Source: Russula earlei
Taxonomy: Eukaryota; Basidiomycota; Agaricomycetes; Russulales; Russulaceae
Assembly (NCBI GenBank): GCA_025769875.1
Contig: JAGFNK010001025.1
Location: 1-16,255 of the forward strand
DNA: 16,255 bases
Direction: 5' to 3'
The position numbers and the translations under genes were made by a program. The number at the start of each line of letters is the position of its first letter. Within the stretch, counting starts at the first letter, position 1. Of the stretch, positions 8,350-16,255 are shown piece by piece. The notes beneath the pieces are model-generated. The model was not told the origin of the DNA. It searched no databases and was given only the letters and a program-made list of their open reading frames with translations.

Positions 8350-8595
8350 TGTTGGACGTGCAGCCGCTAAGTGCCACGCGAACGGACAATCCGGACCGTA
8401 CGTGTAAATAATTTGAATTTAGTTATCGTTCGTTTTCCTCAGTCTTTTACGCACAAGACTGAGGTCAGTACTACACCTTCCTTTACATTCCTTTATAGCT
8501 AATACTGTACATAGCCCTTATTCCATAGGTTAGCATACTAACCTGAATACAGTCTTTTACACACAAGACTGAGCCCTTATTACATAGCTCCAACA
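8350..8595 (+). repeat. Copia 3' LTR (246 bp)
   Basis: It is the partner of 4307-4553 with the same TG...CA ends. Differences are GCCACG against GCCGCG, TTTGAA against TTCGAA, TATCG against TATTG, ACGCAC against ACACAC, TTACAT against TTCCAT, and one G fewer in the CCGG run. The 10-bp stem is kept at 8437-8464. Confidence 0.93.
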
Positions 8596-8600
8596 CATGA
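8596..8600. repeat. Target-site duplication of the copia element, right (CATGA)
   Basis: It is identical to 4302-4306. Joining 4306 to 8601 continues the interrupted codon series without a frame change (…NLHD / VPEIEPP…). Confidence 0.9.
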
Positions 8601-9963
8601 CGTACCAGAAATTGAACCACCTCACGAGGACTTCCCCCACCTTATTTTTAAAGAATTTCTTGGAGTCTTACCTTTTGGACAGCTCTTAAGCCACAATGAA
8701 CACGCGCTATACCTTGAAACTCTTAGTTGATCTCTGCCACCAGCACGACAACAATTATTATATTGGCACCTTGCTCAAGCAAAGAACATCCAAGGACAAC
8801 CAGTAGACTATCAATCCCTACATGCCAGCGAATTAAACCTCTGGACCAGAGTCATTCAACCACGCCACCATATCATTGTCCACACCTTGAGAACAGGATA
8901 TCGCTTATTCTACTTAGCTTGGACTTATATCAGCTACTATCGACTCACAGTCCAGTTCTACCACCTACGCCTCAACAGAATACAAAGGGAAAACCAATCT
9001 TATGTTCAACTTGCTGTTGTACCAGGAATACACAACACCTTTGATTGGGAAGCTAACTCTTGGTTATACGACGCTGACTATAATCAACCTTGGGCAATTA
9101 CCAGCCCAGACGCCTCATATACTGGTCCCCCTACATATTATTCAGCCCCAGCAGTCCTCGAAGCCTCAAGCCTCATCCCTCGACCCCTCACGCCAATCCA
9201 AACCACTGTCCCAACCAGTCAAGAATGTTGGTCTGCCAGTACAGAAAATACTGAAACAGATCCATGGATTACCCAGAGTAATTGCAAAGCAGAATATTGC
9301 ACGTGCGGTTATCGACCAGACACACCTCCCACTCCTAACGGAATCACCCTGTGGACACCAGGCAATTATCACCTCCCAATTCAGTAGTGCTGGCTCCTTG
9401 ACACAGAAGACGTGCAACATCTCAGCAAGCTCCCTCTAGAGAAACAGTTCCAAATGCAAGAGGATTCCTTGTTGAAAGACCATTACCTCCTACTCCCCCT
9501 GACGCCTATGTACCCCTGTTTACCAGTCGTATTCCTACACCTGTCATACCTTCTCAACCCTTTGCATCACCATTAGTTGAATCCCCTGACAGTATCGACA
9601 TTAGAAATACTGAACTATTTGCCAGAACAATCTTTCTTAGCTCTGAACCTACCTACACGATCGAAAAGAGAACTACTTGAATTCAAGAACTATTGTACGC
9701 AGGCTTGGCATTTAAGGACAACACATTTTGTGGTGTATCAACACCCCACCAGAGAGATAAACGACTTTGCTATCTCTGCAGCAGAATTCGAAGGATACTT
9801 GTGGAAAACCCGAGTAGTCTTGACCCAAAGCAGCATCACCAAAGAATACTCCCGAATCCACTTGAGAAAGCACCAAGGAAGACCTGACACTATTCAACTG
9901 AAACCAGCCTACACCATTGCATATCCTTGGAACAACGGCCATTGGACTATAACTGTCATTTAG
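8601..9963 (+). pseudogene. Unknown pre-gag ORF of gypsy copy 2, 3' half
   Basis: Continuation of the unrecognised protein after the copia insertion. The frame reads VPEIEPPHEDFPHLIFKEFL, meets a TGA at 8728-8730, then runs openly to 9387: SLPPARQQLLYWHLAQAKNI, an aromatic segment YRLFYLAWTYISYY (about 8899-8942) that could be membrane-prone or buried, and IHNTFDWEANSWLYDADYNQ. From about 9402 a different frame is Pro-rich and protein-like (FLVERPLPPTPPDAYVPLF, about 9462). A third reading resumes near 9670 and reaches TAG at 9961-9963 (TRVVLTQSSITKEYSRIHL, IAYPWNNGHWTITVI). At least two frameshifts are needed. The stop lies 4 bp before the gag ATG. No catalytic motif was recognised. Total pre-gag coding potential is about 800 residues. 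Confidence 0.45.
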
Positions 9964-9967
9964 ATCT

Positions 9968-11170
9968 ATGAGCACTAGGAGAGACATCACTGACGAAGAA
10001 GAAAATCTAATCCCACTCCTATTTGAAAACCTTAGCTACAACACCCAGGATCACTGTTACCAAGGAAGATTTGCGGGTACACCTATCATCAACCACAGAA
10101 ATCTTTCTGACACTTGGTTATACGAAGACGATAACGACGAAGTTACCACTGAACAACTTAAAGCGGCAGCCCCAGGAGCAGAGAACGTTCAAGACTTCAA
10201 TCCCTATAACTACACAGGCCTCTTCCTAGACAAACCAGTCAAGTGGAGCCATTCTAGAAAACATTGGGTTTACTATAACAATCGAGAAGTCGATTTTACA
10301 GCCAGAACAACTCAAGAAGTTACCGCTATCTTAGGAACCACTCAGAGCACTCGAAGCACTACCCCAGGACCTTCCACCCAGTGTAATACCCAACAACCTA
10401 CTCCTCATACAATTAGCAATGTACCACAAGCAGTCCCTCGAACGCGCACTCCAACTAGAATCCAATTACAAGGTTCAGCCCCACCTATTGTTACAGCTGC
10501 AACAACTCAAAACCCCACCATGTCAAGCAATCCACGCCTTGTTGGAACTGCACCAGAACCCTTTGATGGAGAAGCTGATAATGCAGAAGCCTTTTGGGCA
10601 GCATTGGCCAATTATTACTACATCAATGGCGACTCCTTTACAGATGAAAGCAAGAAAGTCGCCGCTGCACTAACCCACTTTAAAGTAGGAACACCCGCCA
10701 GAGCATGGGCTAGAGAACAAACCACTAAGGCTATGGCTCGTACAGTAGCAGACTATGGATCATGGGATGATTTCAAGAAAGCCTTTGCCGATCACATCAT
10801 CCCTGCAGAAGCAGAACTAGCCTCCGCTAACACCATGCACACCTATTATCAAGGGAAACTACCATTTAATGAATGGTATCAGAAATGGTCGCACCACACA
10901 TCACAAGCTACCACCGATGAAAGAACAAAGATGTATGCATTCAGGAAAAACATTAACCCAGCCCTACATCAGAAAATATTAGGGATCACACCGACACCAA
11001 CTACACCTGCAGCCCTTGTCAAAGCAGCAAGAGAATTTGACAACCTTTTCCACCTATACAACTCCACTGCTTTTCAAGGAGGACGCTCTGTGCATGCCCA
11101 AGGATTAAACACTCAAGGATCAGACAATCCATTGGAAATTAACTTGTACCAAGGAGAACCTAATGAATGA
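9968..11170 (+). CDS. gag: Gypsy Gag (capsid), copy 2, 400 aa
   Basis: An uninterrupted 400-residue frame from ATG 9968. The first about 190 residues are acidic or Thr/Pro/Gln-rich (ITDEEENLIPLLFENLSYN near the start). From about residue 197, PEPFDGEADNAEAFWAALA, VGTPARAWAREQTTKAM, YGSWDDFKKAFADH and LPFNEWYQKWSHHTSQATTD form the retrotransposon Gag capsid domain, ending near residue 365 with an AALVKAAREFDNLF helix. It ends at TGA 11168-11170, and the same frame continues straight into the zinc knuckle, so Gag as written lacks its nucleocapsid. Copy 1 has the same TGA. The start codon follows the upstream stop by 4 bp, which would suit reinitiation. Its function is to form cytoplasmic particles that package the element RNA. 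Confidence 0.85.
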   Translation: MSTRRDITDEEENLIPLLFENLSYNTQDHCYQGRFAGTPIINHRNLSDTWLYEDDNDEVTTEQLKAAAPGAENVQDFNPYNYTGLFLDKPVKWSHSRKHWVYYNNREVDFTARTTQEVTAILGTTQSTRSTTPGPSTQCNTQQPTPHTISNVPQAVPRTRTPTRIQLQGSAPPIVTAATTQNPTMSSNPRLVGTAPEPFDGEADNAEAFWAALANYYYINGDSFTDESKKVAAALTHFKVGTPARAWAREQTTKAMARTVADYGSWDDFKKAFADHIIPAEAELASANTMHTYYQGKLPFNEWYQKWSHHTSQATTDERTKMYAFRKNINPALHQKILGITPTPTTPAALVKAAREFDNLFHLYNSTAFQGGRSVHAQGLNTQGSDNPLEINLYQGEPNE

Positions 11171-11959
11171 CCCTGGGAATCCAGAAGTGAAAGGAAACCC
11201 CTCACAGATGTGGAGAAAGAGTTTCAACGCAAGAACAACCTCTGTTATTATTGTGGAAAAAAGAACCATATGGCAAATCAATGCAGAGCAAAGAAAGCAG
11301 CCCAAGGATGCCAACAACAAGGATCTCGCCCCCAAACAGTCAGAGCTACAACCATCCAAGATGAAAACATTGAACCTGTGCAAGAAGAACCCGTTCCTGT
11401 GGCATCATTGACAACTTGGAGAGAAAACGCTTGCAGACTCAATCCTTTGCCCAAGATCTGCCCCTATGGATTTCTAATTGGACCCCCTTCTGCACCGAGA
11501 AGGGACGGGGTCCAAATCAGTATGATACAAAGAGAAATCAACTACCCCAAGGTTTTTACCAAGAATATTCGCTCCCCATCTATTGCCTTGAAAGTTACTT
11601 TAGTGGGGAAGAGAAGTGGCAAAGAAATCGGTGCAAGAGCCCTGCTCGACAGTGGAGCAGAAGGAATGATAATCCATGGACGATTCTAACGACACCACCT
11701 GCACCTCCAAACTATGACCAAACCATTGCCAGCACAAAATGTAGATGGAACACAAAACGCCAACGGACTAATACGCTTTATCACCATCCAAAGACTTCGC
11801 ATTCAAGCACACACAGGCGCTACTCATGACAAACAAGCAGAATTCCTTGTCACTAACATTGGAGATCACGACATCATCTTAGGAACAGATTGGCTACGAC
11901 GCCACAACCCAGATATCGATTGGGCAAACGACAAAATCACACTGAGGAATTGCCCCTGA
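11171..11959 (+). pseudogene. Gypsy nucleocapsid and aspartic protease, copy 2
   Basis: It is in frame with gag after the TGA. The zinc knuckle CYYCGKKNHMANQC (11243-11284) is an intact C-X2-C-X4-H-X4-C motif. The protease follows with IGARALLDSGAEGMIIHGRF, active-site Asp at 11648-11650. A TAA at 11687-11689 falls where copy 1 reads through (it has one codon more here), so this stop is private to copy 2. After it the same frame carries RFITIQRLRIQAHTGA and NIGDHDIILGTDWLRRHNPD (from about 11850), the 'ILG..WL..HNP' flap-to-C-terminus motif of Ty3 proteases. It ends at TGA 11957-11959, probably a CGA-to-TGA change, since coding continues in frame beyond. The enzyme would cut the Gag-Pol polyprotein. 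Confidence 0.85.
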
Positions 11960-12397
11960 ACCTGCCTTACCACACATCCAAGCATAACCATTGCATCTGC
12001 ATCTGGAACACGGAATTACCAAATACAAGTGCTTACTTTTCCCAAGGAAGAAGAACCTGAATTTGCAAACATTGCTGCACTAATCTTCCCAGATACTGAA
12101 GGACCATTGAACCCATGTGTGGACGAACAAATCTACAACGCATTTAGACCAGTGACAATCAGCATAAGAGCCAAATCAACCACAGCTACCAAACTAGCCA
12201 ATGCAGAAACACCCCCCAAGACATTACACGAACTTATCCCTGCCCAGTTCTTGAAATGGCGAAAGGTTTTTGACAAAAAAGCCTCTCAACGCCTTCCTGC
12301 TCACCAACCATGGGACCACGCAATCAATCTAAAACCAGGATTGCCCAACGCGATTCTGGCATCTACCGGCTTACTCCCAAAGAACTACAAGCCCTAA
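11960..12397 (+). pseudogene. Gypsy Pol linker between protease and RT
   Basis: The protease frame continues with no further stop to 12397. QVLTFPKEEEPEFANIAALI, then TLHELIPAQFLKWRKVFDKK and LPAHQPWDHAINLKPGLPN. The last two are the classic Ty3 pre-RT phrases ('P..y......F.k.....LP.h.pwDH.I.l'). One base is gained or lost near 12350-12365, after which the RT frame takes over (RLTPKELQALKEYLDEHL) and the old frame stops at 12397. Confidence 0.8.
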
Positions 12398-12990
12398 AAG
12401 AATACTTAGATGAACATTTGAAAAGAGGCACTATCCAACCATCAAAAGCAGCTATTGCCAGCCCATTCTTCTTTGTAGAAAAGAAAGGAGGAAGTCTACG
12501 ACCAGTACAAGACTACAGAGCCCTGAATACAGCAACTGTCAAAGACGCGTATCCACTACCCTTGATTCCTGAATTAATTGACAAACTCCAAGGAGCCCAA
12601 TACTTTACCAAGTTTGACGTACGATGGGGATACAACAATATCCACCTAAGAGAGGGTGATGAACACCTCGCAGCATTCAAGACACCATTAGGACTCTTTG
12701 AACCATTGATAATGACATTTGGTCTCTGCAATGCCCCAGCCACTTTCCAACACTTTATGAACACCATCCTAGTGAAATACATTGCCACTGAACGAGTGGT
12801 TGTTTATCTAGATGATATACTAATCATGGCGCAAACTTTGAACAAACTAGACGACTGGACACATAAGGTCCTAAAAACACTCCAAGACCACAACTTATAC
12901 TTGAAACCAGAGAAATGTGCTTTCTGACAAAACTCTATTAGTTACCTAGGCATCAATATCTCCCAAGGACGAATATCCATGGACCAAGAC
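12310..12990 (+). pseudogene. Gypsy reverse transcriptase, truncated
   Basis: It carries nearly the whole fingers-palm of a Ty3-class RT. KRGTIQPSKAAIASPFFFVE, GGSLRPVQDYRALNTATVKD, YPLPLIPELIDKL, then the first catalytic Asp in YFTKFDVRWGYNNI (12616-12618), HLAAFKTPLGLFEPLIMTFG, LCNAPATFQHFMNTIL, and the active-site box VVVYLDDILI (the two Asp at 12811-12816). LYLKPEKCAF ends at TGA 12925-12927. The same frame then continues YLGINISQGRISMDQDK, the last conserved RT block, up to about 12990 where repeat X begins. The usual box in this class is YIDD, so YLDD is a mild variant. All three catalytic Asp are present; the thumb connection, RNase H and integrase are missing. Confidence 0.92.
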
Positions 12991-13335
12991 AAGTTATTGC
13001 CATTTTCAGCGCACTTGGCGGAGCTTGAATTCCACCCAAATCGGCGCAGAAACCCCCTCAAACATGCGGGATGAATATCTCCCTCAAAACAGCTTCAATT
13101 CATATGAATTTAATTGTCCCTGAATCGCCTGAATGAGGGCTAGGCAGCCCCATTGTTTTCATGAGATTTGAGTGAGAATTGGTGGAGCTGGACTCAAGCC
13201 ACCTCCACATGTGTATTAGATGAATTACAACTCAAATCATGGTCTATATCTATTATTTTTCCCTCATGTTGTACCCATGGGCTGTCTTGAGGCAGCCCCA
13301 TAGTGTTTTTGACTCAAGTGTTGTGGTGTGCAACA
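12991..13335 (+). repeat. LTR-like repeat X, copy C
   Basis: It is nearly the reverse complement of 675-1042: it starts in AAGTTATTGCC and ends GTGTGCAACA. Compared with copy A its first 12 bases (TGTTACAATGAT) are missing, and the preceding gypsy sequence ends in CAAGACAAG, sharing a few bases at the join. Similarity to the interior side of copy A continues to about 13407. It interrupts the gypsy RT. Confidence 0.65.
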
Positions 13336-13407
13336 TTATTTCCAGTGCAATTGGAGTCATGGCCAGCCACTCATCACCCCTCTCGCCTCTCAATTCTGAC
13401 CATCCTT

Positions 13408-14475
13408 CTTGTTTTTCACAGACAGAGAGGAGTGGGTTGCAAAGAGGGGTCCTATTCTAAACTCTTTCTACTACAGAGTAGCTAGGGTGTTTTTATATAC
13501 AGGAGTCATCTCCATTGCAGGTGGTGGCAGCAGGCAGTGGACGAGGAGTGAAGGCGTAGGCAGTGAGTGTGAGTTCATAGATAGAGATGTAGGTGGCGAG
13601 GACTCGAGAAAGATGATGCGTGGGGTGGCTTGCGCGGGGGTGGGATCTGTCATCTTGTGGCGGCGGTGGTGGGGGTTGTCTCCACTGCAGGTGTTGCAGC
13701 AGACGTGGGCGAGAGCGCTCGAACAGATGGGGAGGCGATGTGGGAGGCTGCATGCGGTGTGTTGTTGGCATTGGCGACTGCTTCTCCTGTGGGCAGCACC
13801 GGCGGCGTGGCGGTGGGCTTCTGCTCCTGTTGTGGCATGTTGTGGCTAAGTTCGTGGCCGAGGCCTTCTTGGTCTTCTGGGGTGGTGCTGGTGGCGAGGG
13901 GTTGCGATGGTGCGGCAGTGCTGGTGTCACGCGAAACTACTAAAGTGGCGGCTGTGACTGAGAAGAATGAGGCTGAGACTGAGAAGGTGGCGGCGGACTG
14001 AGCTGGGCGACAGTGGAGCTGGACGGGGTGGAGGCGATGACTGAGGGCAATGCAGGGGCGACGGTGGCTGTGGCTGACAGGGCGTGGCAGCAGTGGCTTG
14101 TGAGACGGTGGTGGAGGCGGAGCAGCGTGTGGCGCTAAGGACTCGGTGCTGAGGCTGAGGCTACGGCGGCGGCTGACGAGACTAAGGCGGCTGCAAGGCT
14201 AAGAGCGCGGTGGCAGCGGTTGACTGATCTGAAGCTGGGGGCGACGGAGACGGCTGGCAAAACTAGGGGCGCGGTGGCGGTGGCTGAGACTGAGAAGGCT
14301 GAGGCTAGGGCAGGGTGGAGACGGCAGCGGCTGGTGATGCTGGAGCTATGATGGACTGGGCTGAACGACGAGTACGGTGAGGCTAAGACGGAGACTGATG
14401 CGAAGTCGGCGGCTGGCACGACGGAGGCTACTGTGGCGACAGACGAGGCGACGGACAAGACAGTGCGTAAAGAGT
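13408..14475. other. G-rich low-complexity tract, no recognisable gene
   Basis: The plus strand is strongly G-rich, built from short varied GGCTGAG, GAGACTGAG, GGCGGTGG-type words, most clearly from 13950 to 14460. Both strands give long but compositionally trivial frames (Pro-rich on minus 13493-13930; Ala/Thr/Glu-like pieces on plus such as AEATAAADETKAAARL). This could be a decayed repeat-rich coding exon or simple sequence. I see no domain. Confidence 0.4.
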
Positions 14476-15884
14476 CATGTGGCTTATTCATCAACATCCC
14501 CCTGTCCACTCCTACTCCAGGATGACGACAGGCATTCTCCCTTCCCAGAGCTTTGCTGCACCATACCTTGCTCTACCCCTCCATTTCAACCCCCTAAACC
14601 CTCATGGGCTCGAAGCAATGTGCTTCAAATCGCCGGCCTGCCCGACACATGTACTACTGGCCAAAGGAAGGCTGCCCGAAAAAAAAACTGGTGGAAATGA
14701 AAGTGACAGCTCAGGCACTCCCACTCTGACTGAAGCGATCACCAACCACAAGCTCAGGCTTCCAAGACATCCCTTCCGCTATTGATGAGGATGGGGAGGA
14801 ATAGTCCTATGCCTATGTAAATGCAGAAGCCTGGGAACTCACTACAGCACAAACGCAACGGACCACAAGACATGCAAAATGTCAGCAAAGGCGCATGGCC
14901 TCGATGTCGACTCACCCACAACAGCTATATGGCTGGCCGCGAATCGCTTACAAGAGTACATATGTGCGGTATTCCTTTCGTGCCATCTCCTCTTCGTCCT
15001 CACATCAAATCATCATCGTCGCCGCCAGCATGCCACCCTCGCCCCCATCAACCGCCGCATGCCCTCGCCCTTCGAGCACCCCGCCTTCACCATGCAACCG
15101 ACGAGTCCCAATGCACAGCGAAGAGCCCCGTACCACGCCGCCATCTTCATTGCCATTCGGACGGTGTTGCTACTGTACATTTCGGTATGCTTTTCTGCCC
15201 TTTTTACTAGACTCTCATTTTGTTAGTCAGAGATCTGCATGCCACCTATGCGTTCCATTTCCCCACCTGCCACCGTCTTCCCTCTCCCTTTCTACTTCCA
15301 CGCCCCCTCGCTCCTCTACCTCACATCTGCGATCCAAGTTTCTCCAATTGTCCCACCCGCAATTGCGTTCGGCAGCGCCATCAGCGCCCAAGCGACCACC
15401 CACCAGCACTCTCCCCTATCCCCCTCCCAGCCTCTCCTTTGCATCATCTCCCCCTCCTCGCATCGCAACTCAACCACAACCCTCGTCACCACACCTGGCC
15501 TCGGCCATCCTTCACAAATTGCCACACGCCACTACCACAGCTGCTGGAGACCACAACTCGATACCTCATGTCATCCAGCTTCGTCCCCTTCTCATGTCTA
15601 GATTTCCTTTCATATGCCTGTCTTTGGTGCTTTTCCTGTCCCTTAGCCTTAGTTCCACCGTTGCTATCTGCTACCATGTTGAAGAAAGTTGCCCTGTTGT
15701 TCCCTTATCATCTGTGTGAACTGAGTGCAGTCGAATGAACAAACGCATTCTCGCATTCCTGCTAGGTGCTCCTCCTCTTTGGAGCTTCAGTCTTATGAAG
15801 TCATTCTGCATTCTTGGACACACTTCACCGCCCCATGGCTCAGGTGTGCACTTCCTGGGGGGGCTCCTTCCCGGCACCCGACCA
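14476..15884. other. Unassigned region, C/T-rich in its second half
   Basis: 14480-14990 is mixed sequence with short broken frames and an A9 run near 14680. From about 14990 to 15600 the plus strand is strongly C/T-rich, and 15600-15720 is T-rich. The longest frame (14895-15719, 274 codons) is Ser/Pro-rich with a hydrophobic tail (FICLSLVLFLSLSLSSTVAI) but has no recognised domain and its content follows base composition. No host gene can be supported. Confidence 0.35.
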
Positions 15885-15915
15885 TGCTACTGTCACCACG
15901 ATATGAGGGAAACGA

Positions 15916-16255
15916 CGTTGCACACCACAACGCTTGAGTCAAAAACACTATGGGGCTGCCTCAAGACAGCCATGGGTACAACATGAGGGAAAAATAATAG
16001 ATATAGACCATGATTTGAGTTGTAATTCATCTAATACACATGTCGAGGTGGCTTGAGACCAGCTCCACCAATCTTACTCAAATCTCATGAAAAACAATGG
16101 GGCTGCTAGCCCTCATTCAGGCGATTCAGGGACAATAAGTTTTATGTGAATTCAAGCTGTTTTGATGGAGATATTCGCCCCCGCACGTTTGAGAGGGTTT
16201 CTGCGATTGATTTGGTGGAATTCAAACTCCGCAAGTGCGCTGAAAACGGCAATAA
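15916..16255 (-). repeat. LTR-like repeat X, copy D (cut by window end)
   Basis: Same orientation as copy A (675-1042): it begins CGTTGCAC (TG changed to CG) and reaches GGCAATAA at the window end, where copy A has about 15 more bases. Weak similarity to copy A extends about 30 bp to the left (from about 15885). It is inverted relative to copy C, so C and D face each other across 2.6 kb. Confidence 0.65.

Larger units (their letters stand above)
4307..8595 (+). mobile_element. Ty1/copia retrotransposon, full-length but defective (4289 bp)
   Basis: Both LTRs (247 and 246 bp) have TGTTGGAC...CTCCAACA ends and are flanked by CATGA duplications. Between them, in order, are a Gag_UBN2-type gag, a CCHC knuckle, a DSGAS protease with a Gag-pre-integrase stretch, an integrase scrap, a linker, RT N-terminal and RNase H pieces, and a purine tract. 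PR-IN-RT-RH order is the copia order. The interior is shorter than the roughly 5 kb usual for the superfamily because the integrase N-terminus and most of the RT are deleted. Many frameshifts and an in-frame TGA make it non-autonomous. It is visibly more GC-rich than the gypsy DNA it landed in. Confidence 0.9.
2333..12990 (+). mobile_element. Ty3/gypsy retrotransposon, copy 2 (5' two thirds, interrupted)
   Basis: In order it holds an LTR-like region (2333 to about 3135), an unknown pre-gag coding region (3207-4306 plus 8601-9963), gag (9968-11170), nucleocapsid and protease (11171-11959), a linker (11960-12320) and reverse transcriptase (to about 12990). The PR-RT order on one strand with an F-[YV]-x-DD-type RT of the Ty3 class identifies the superfamily (Metaviridae-like). 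A copia element (4307-8595) is inserted in it. It stops abruptly at a repeat-X copy at about 12991, so RNase H, integrase and the 3' LTR are not visible. Membership of the LTR and pre-gag part is inferred from collinearity: removing the copia insert gives one continuous frame, which runs on to a stop only 4 bp before the gag ATG. Confidence 0.7.

Noticed and set aside
9002..9439. Alternative plus-strand frame in the pre-gag region
   Set aside because: It overlaps the frame 8731-9387, which joins directly to the pre-insertion frame; it may contribute only after a frameshift, so it was not listed separately.
13493..14001. Overlapping long ORFs on both strands in the G-rich tract
   Set aside because: All are compositionally trivial (Pro-rich on one strand, Gly/Trp/Ala-rich on the other); they are explained by base skew.
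14895..15719. 274-codon Ser/Pro-rich ORF with hydrophobic tail
   Set aside because: Three overlapping frames are equally long, and content mirrors C/T-rich DNA; there is no domain or conserved motif.
1..16255. CRISPR array, bacterial operon, tRNA or rRNA genes
   Set aside because: No regular spacer array, ribosome-binding-site spacing or cloverleaf was seen; the content is eukaryotic retrotransposon sequence.

Overview
The window reads as transposon-packed eukaryotic DNA, most likely from a filamentous fungus. I lean towards Agaricomycetes (Basidiomycota) on the flavour of the Ty3-like and Ty1-like proteins, but no marker gene settles it. I found no intact host gene, tRNA, rRNA, CRISPR array or bacterial-type operon. 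Almost everything that can be named is retrotransposon debris stacked inside other retrotransposons.

Layout. 1-470 (minus strand) holds a gag-like remnant, followed at 675-1042 by an LTR-like repeat, here called X. 1185-2332 is a decayed fragment of a Ty3/gypsy element (copy 1: capsid, nucleocapsid, protease). At 2333 a second copy of the same gypsy family (copy 2) begins inside copy 1 with an LTR-like promoter region: TG start, about 30-bp repeated CRE-like boxes, and a TATA box at 2834. Copy 2 then carries about 2.4 kb of protein-like sequence of unknown function (3207-4306 and 8601-9963), next gag (9968-11170), nucleocapsid and protease (11171-11959), a spacer region, and reverse transcriptase (to about 12990). 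There it is cut by another X repeat, and its RNase H, integrase and 3' LTR are not in the window.

A complete but dead Ty1/copia element (4307-8595) sits inside the unknown pre-gag region. It has two 246-247 bp LTRs, TG...CA ends and a perfect 5-bp target duplication (CATGA). Removing the element and one duplication rejoins the interrupted reading frame exactly. Its gag, zinc knuckle, protease, a scrap of integrase and RNase H can be read across frameshifts. The catalytic cores of integrase and reverse transcriptase are largely gone.

12991-13335 and 15916 to the window end are two further X copies in opposite orientations. They flank 2.6 kb that is G-rich on its left half and C-rich on its right half and has no recognisable gene.

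Order of events read from the nesting: gypsy copy 1, then gypsy copy 2 inside it, then copia inside copy 2; the X junction at 12990 came after copy 2. The most unusual content is the long uncharacterised coding region between the gypsy LTR and gag, and the in-frame TGA between capsid and nucleocapsid that both gypsy copies share.
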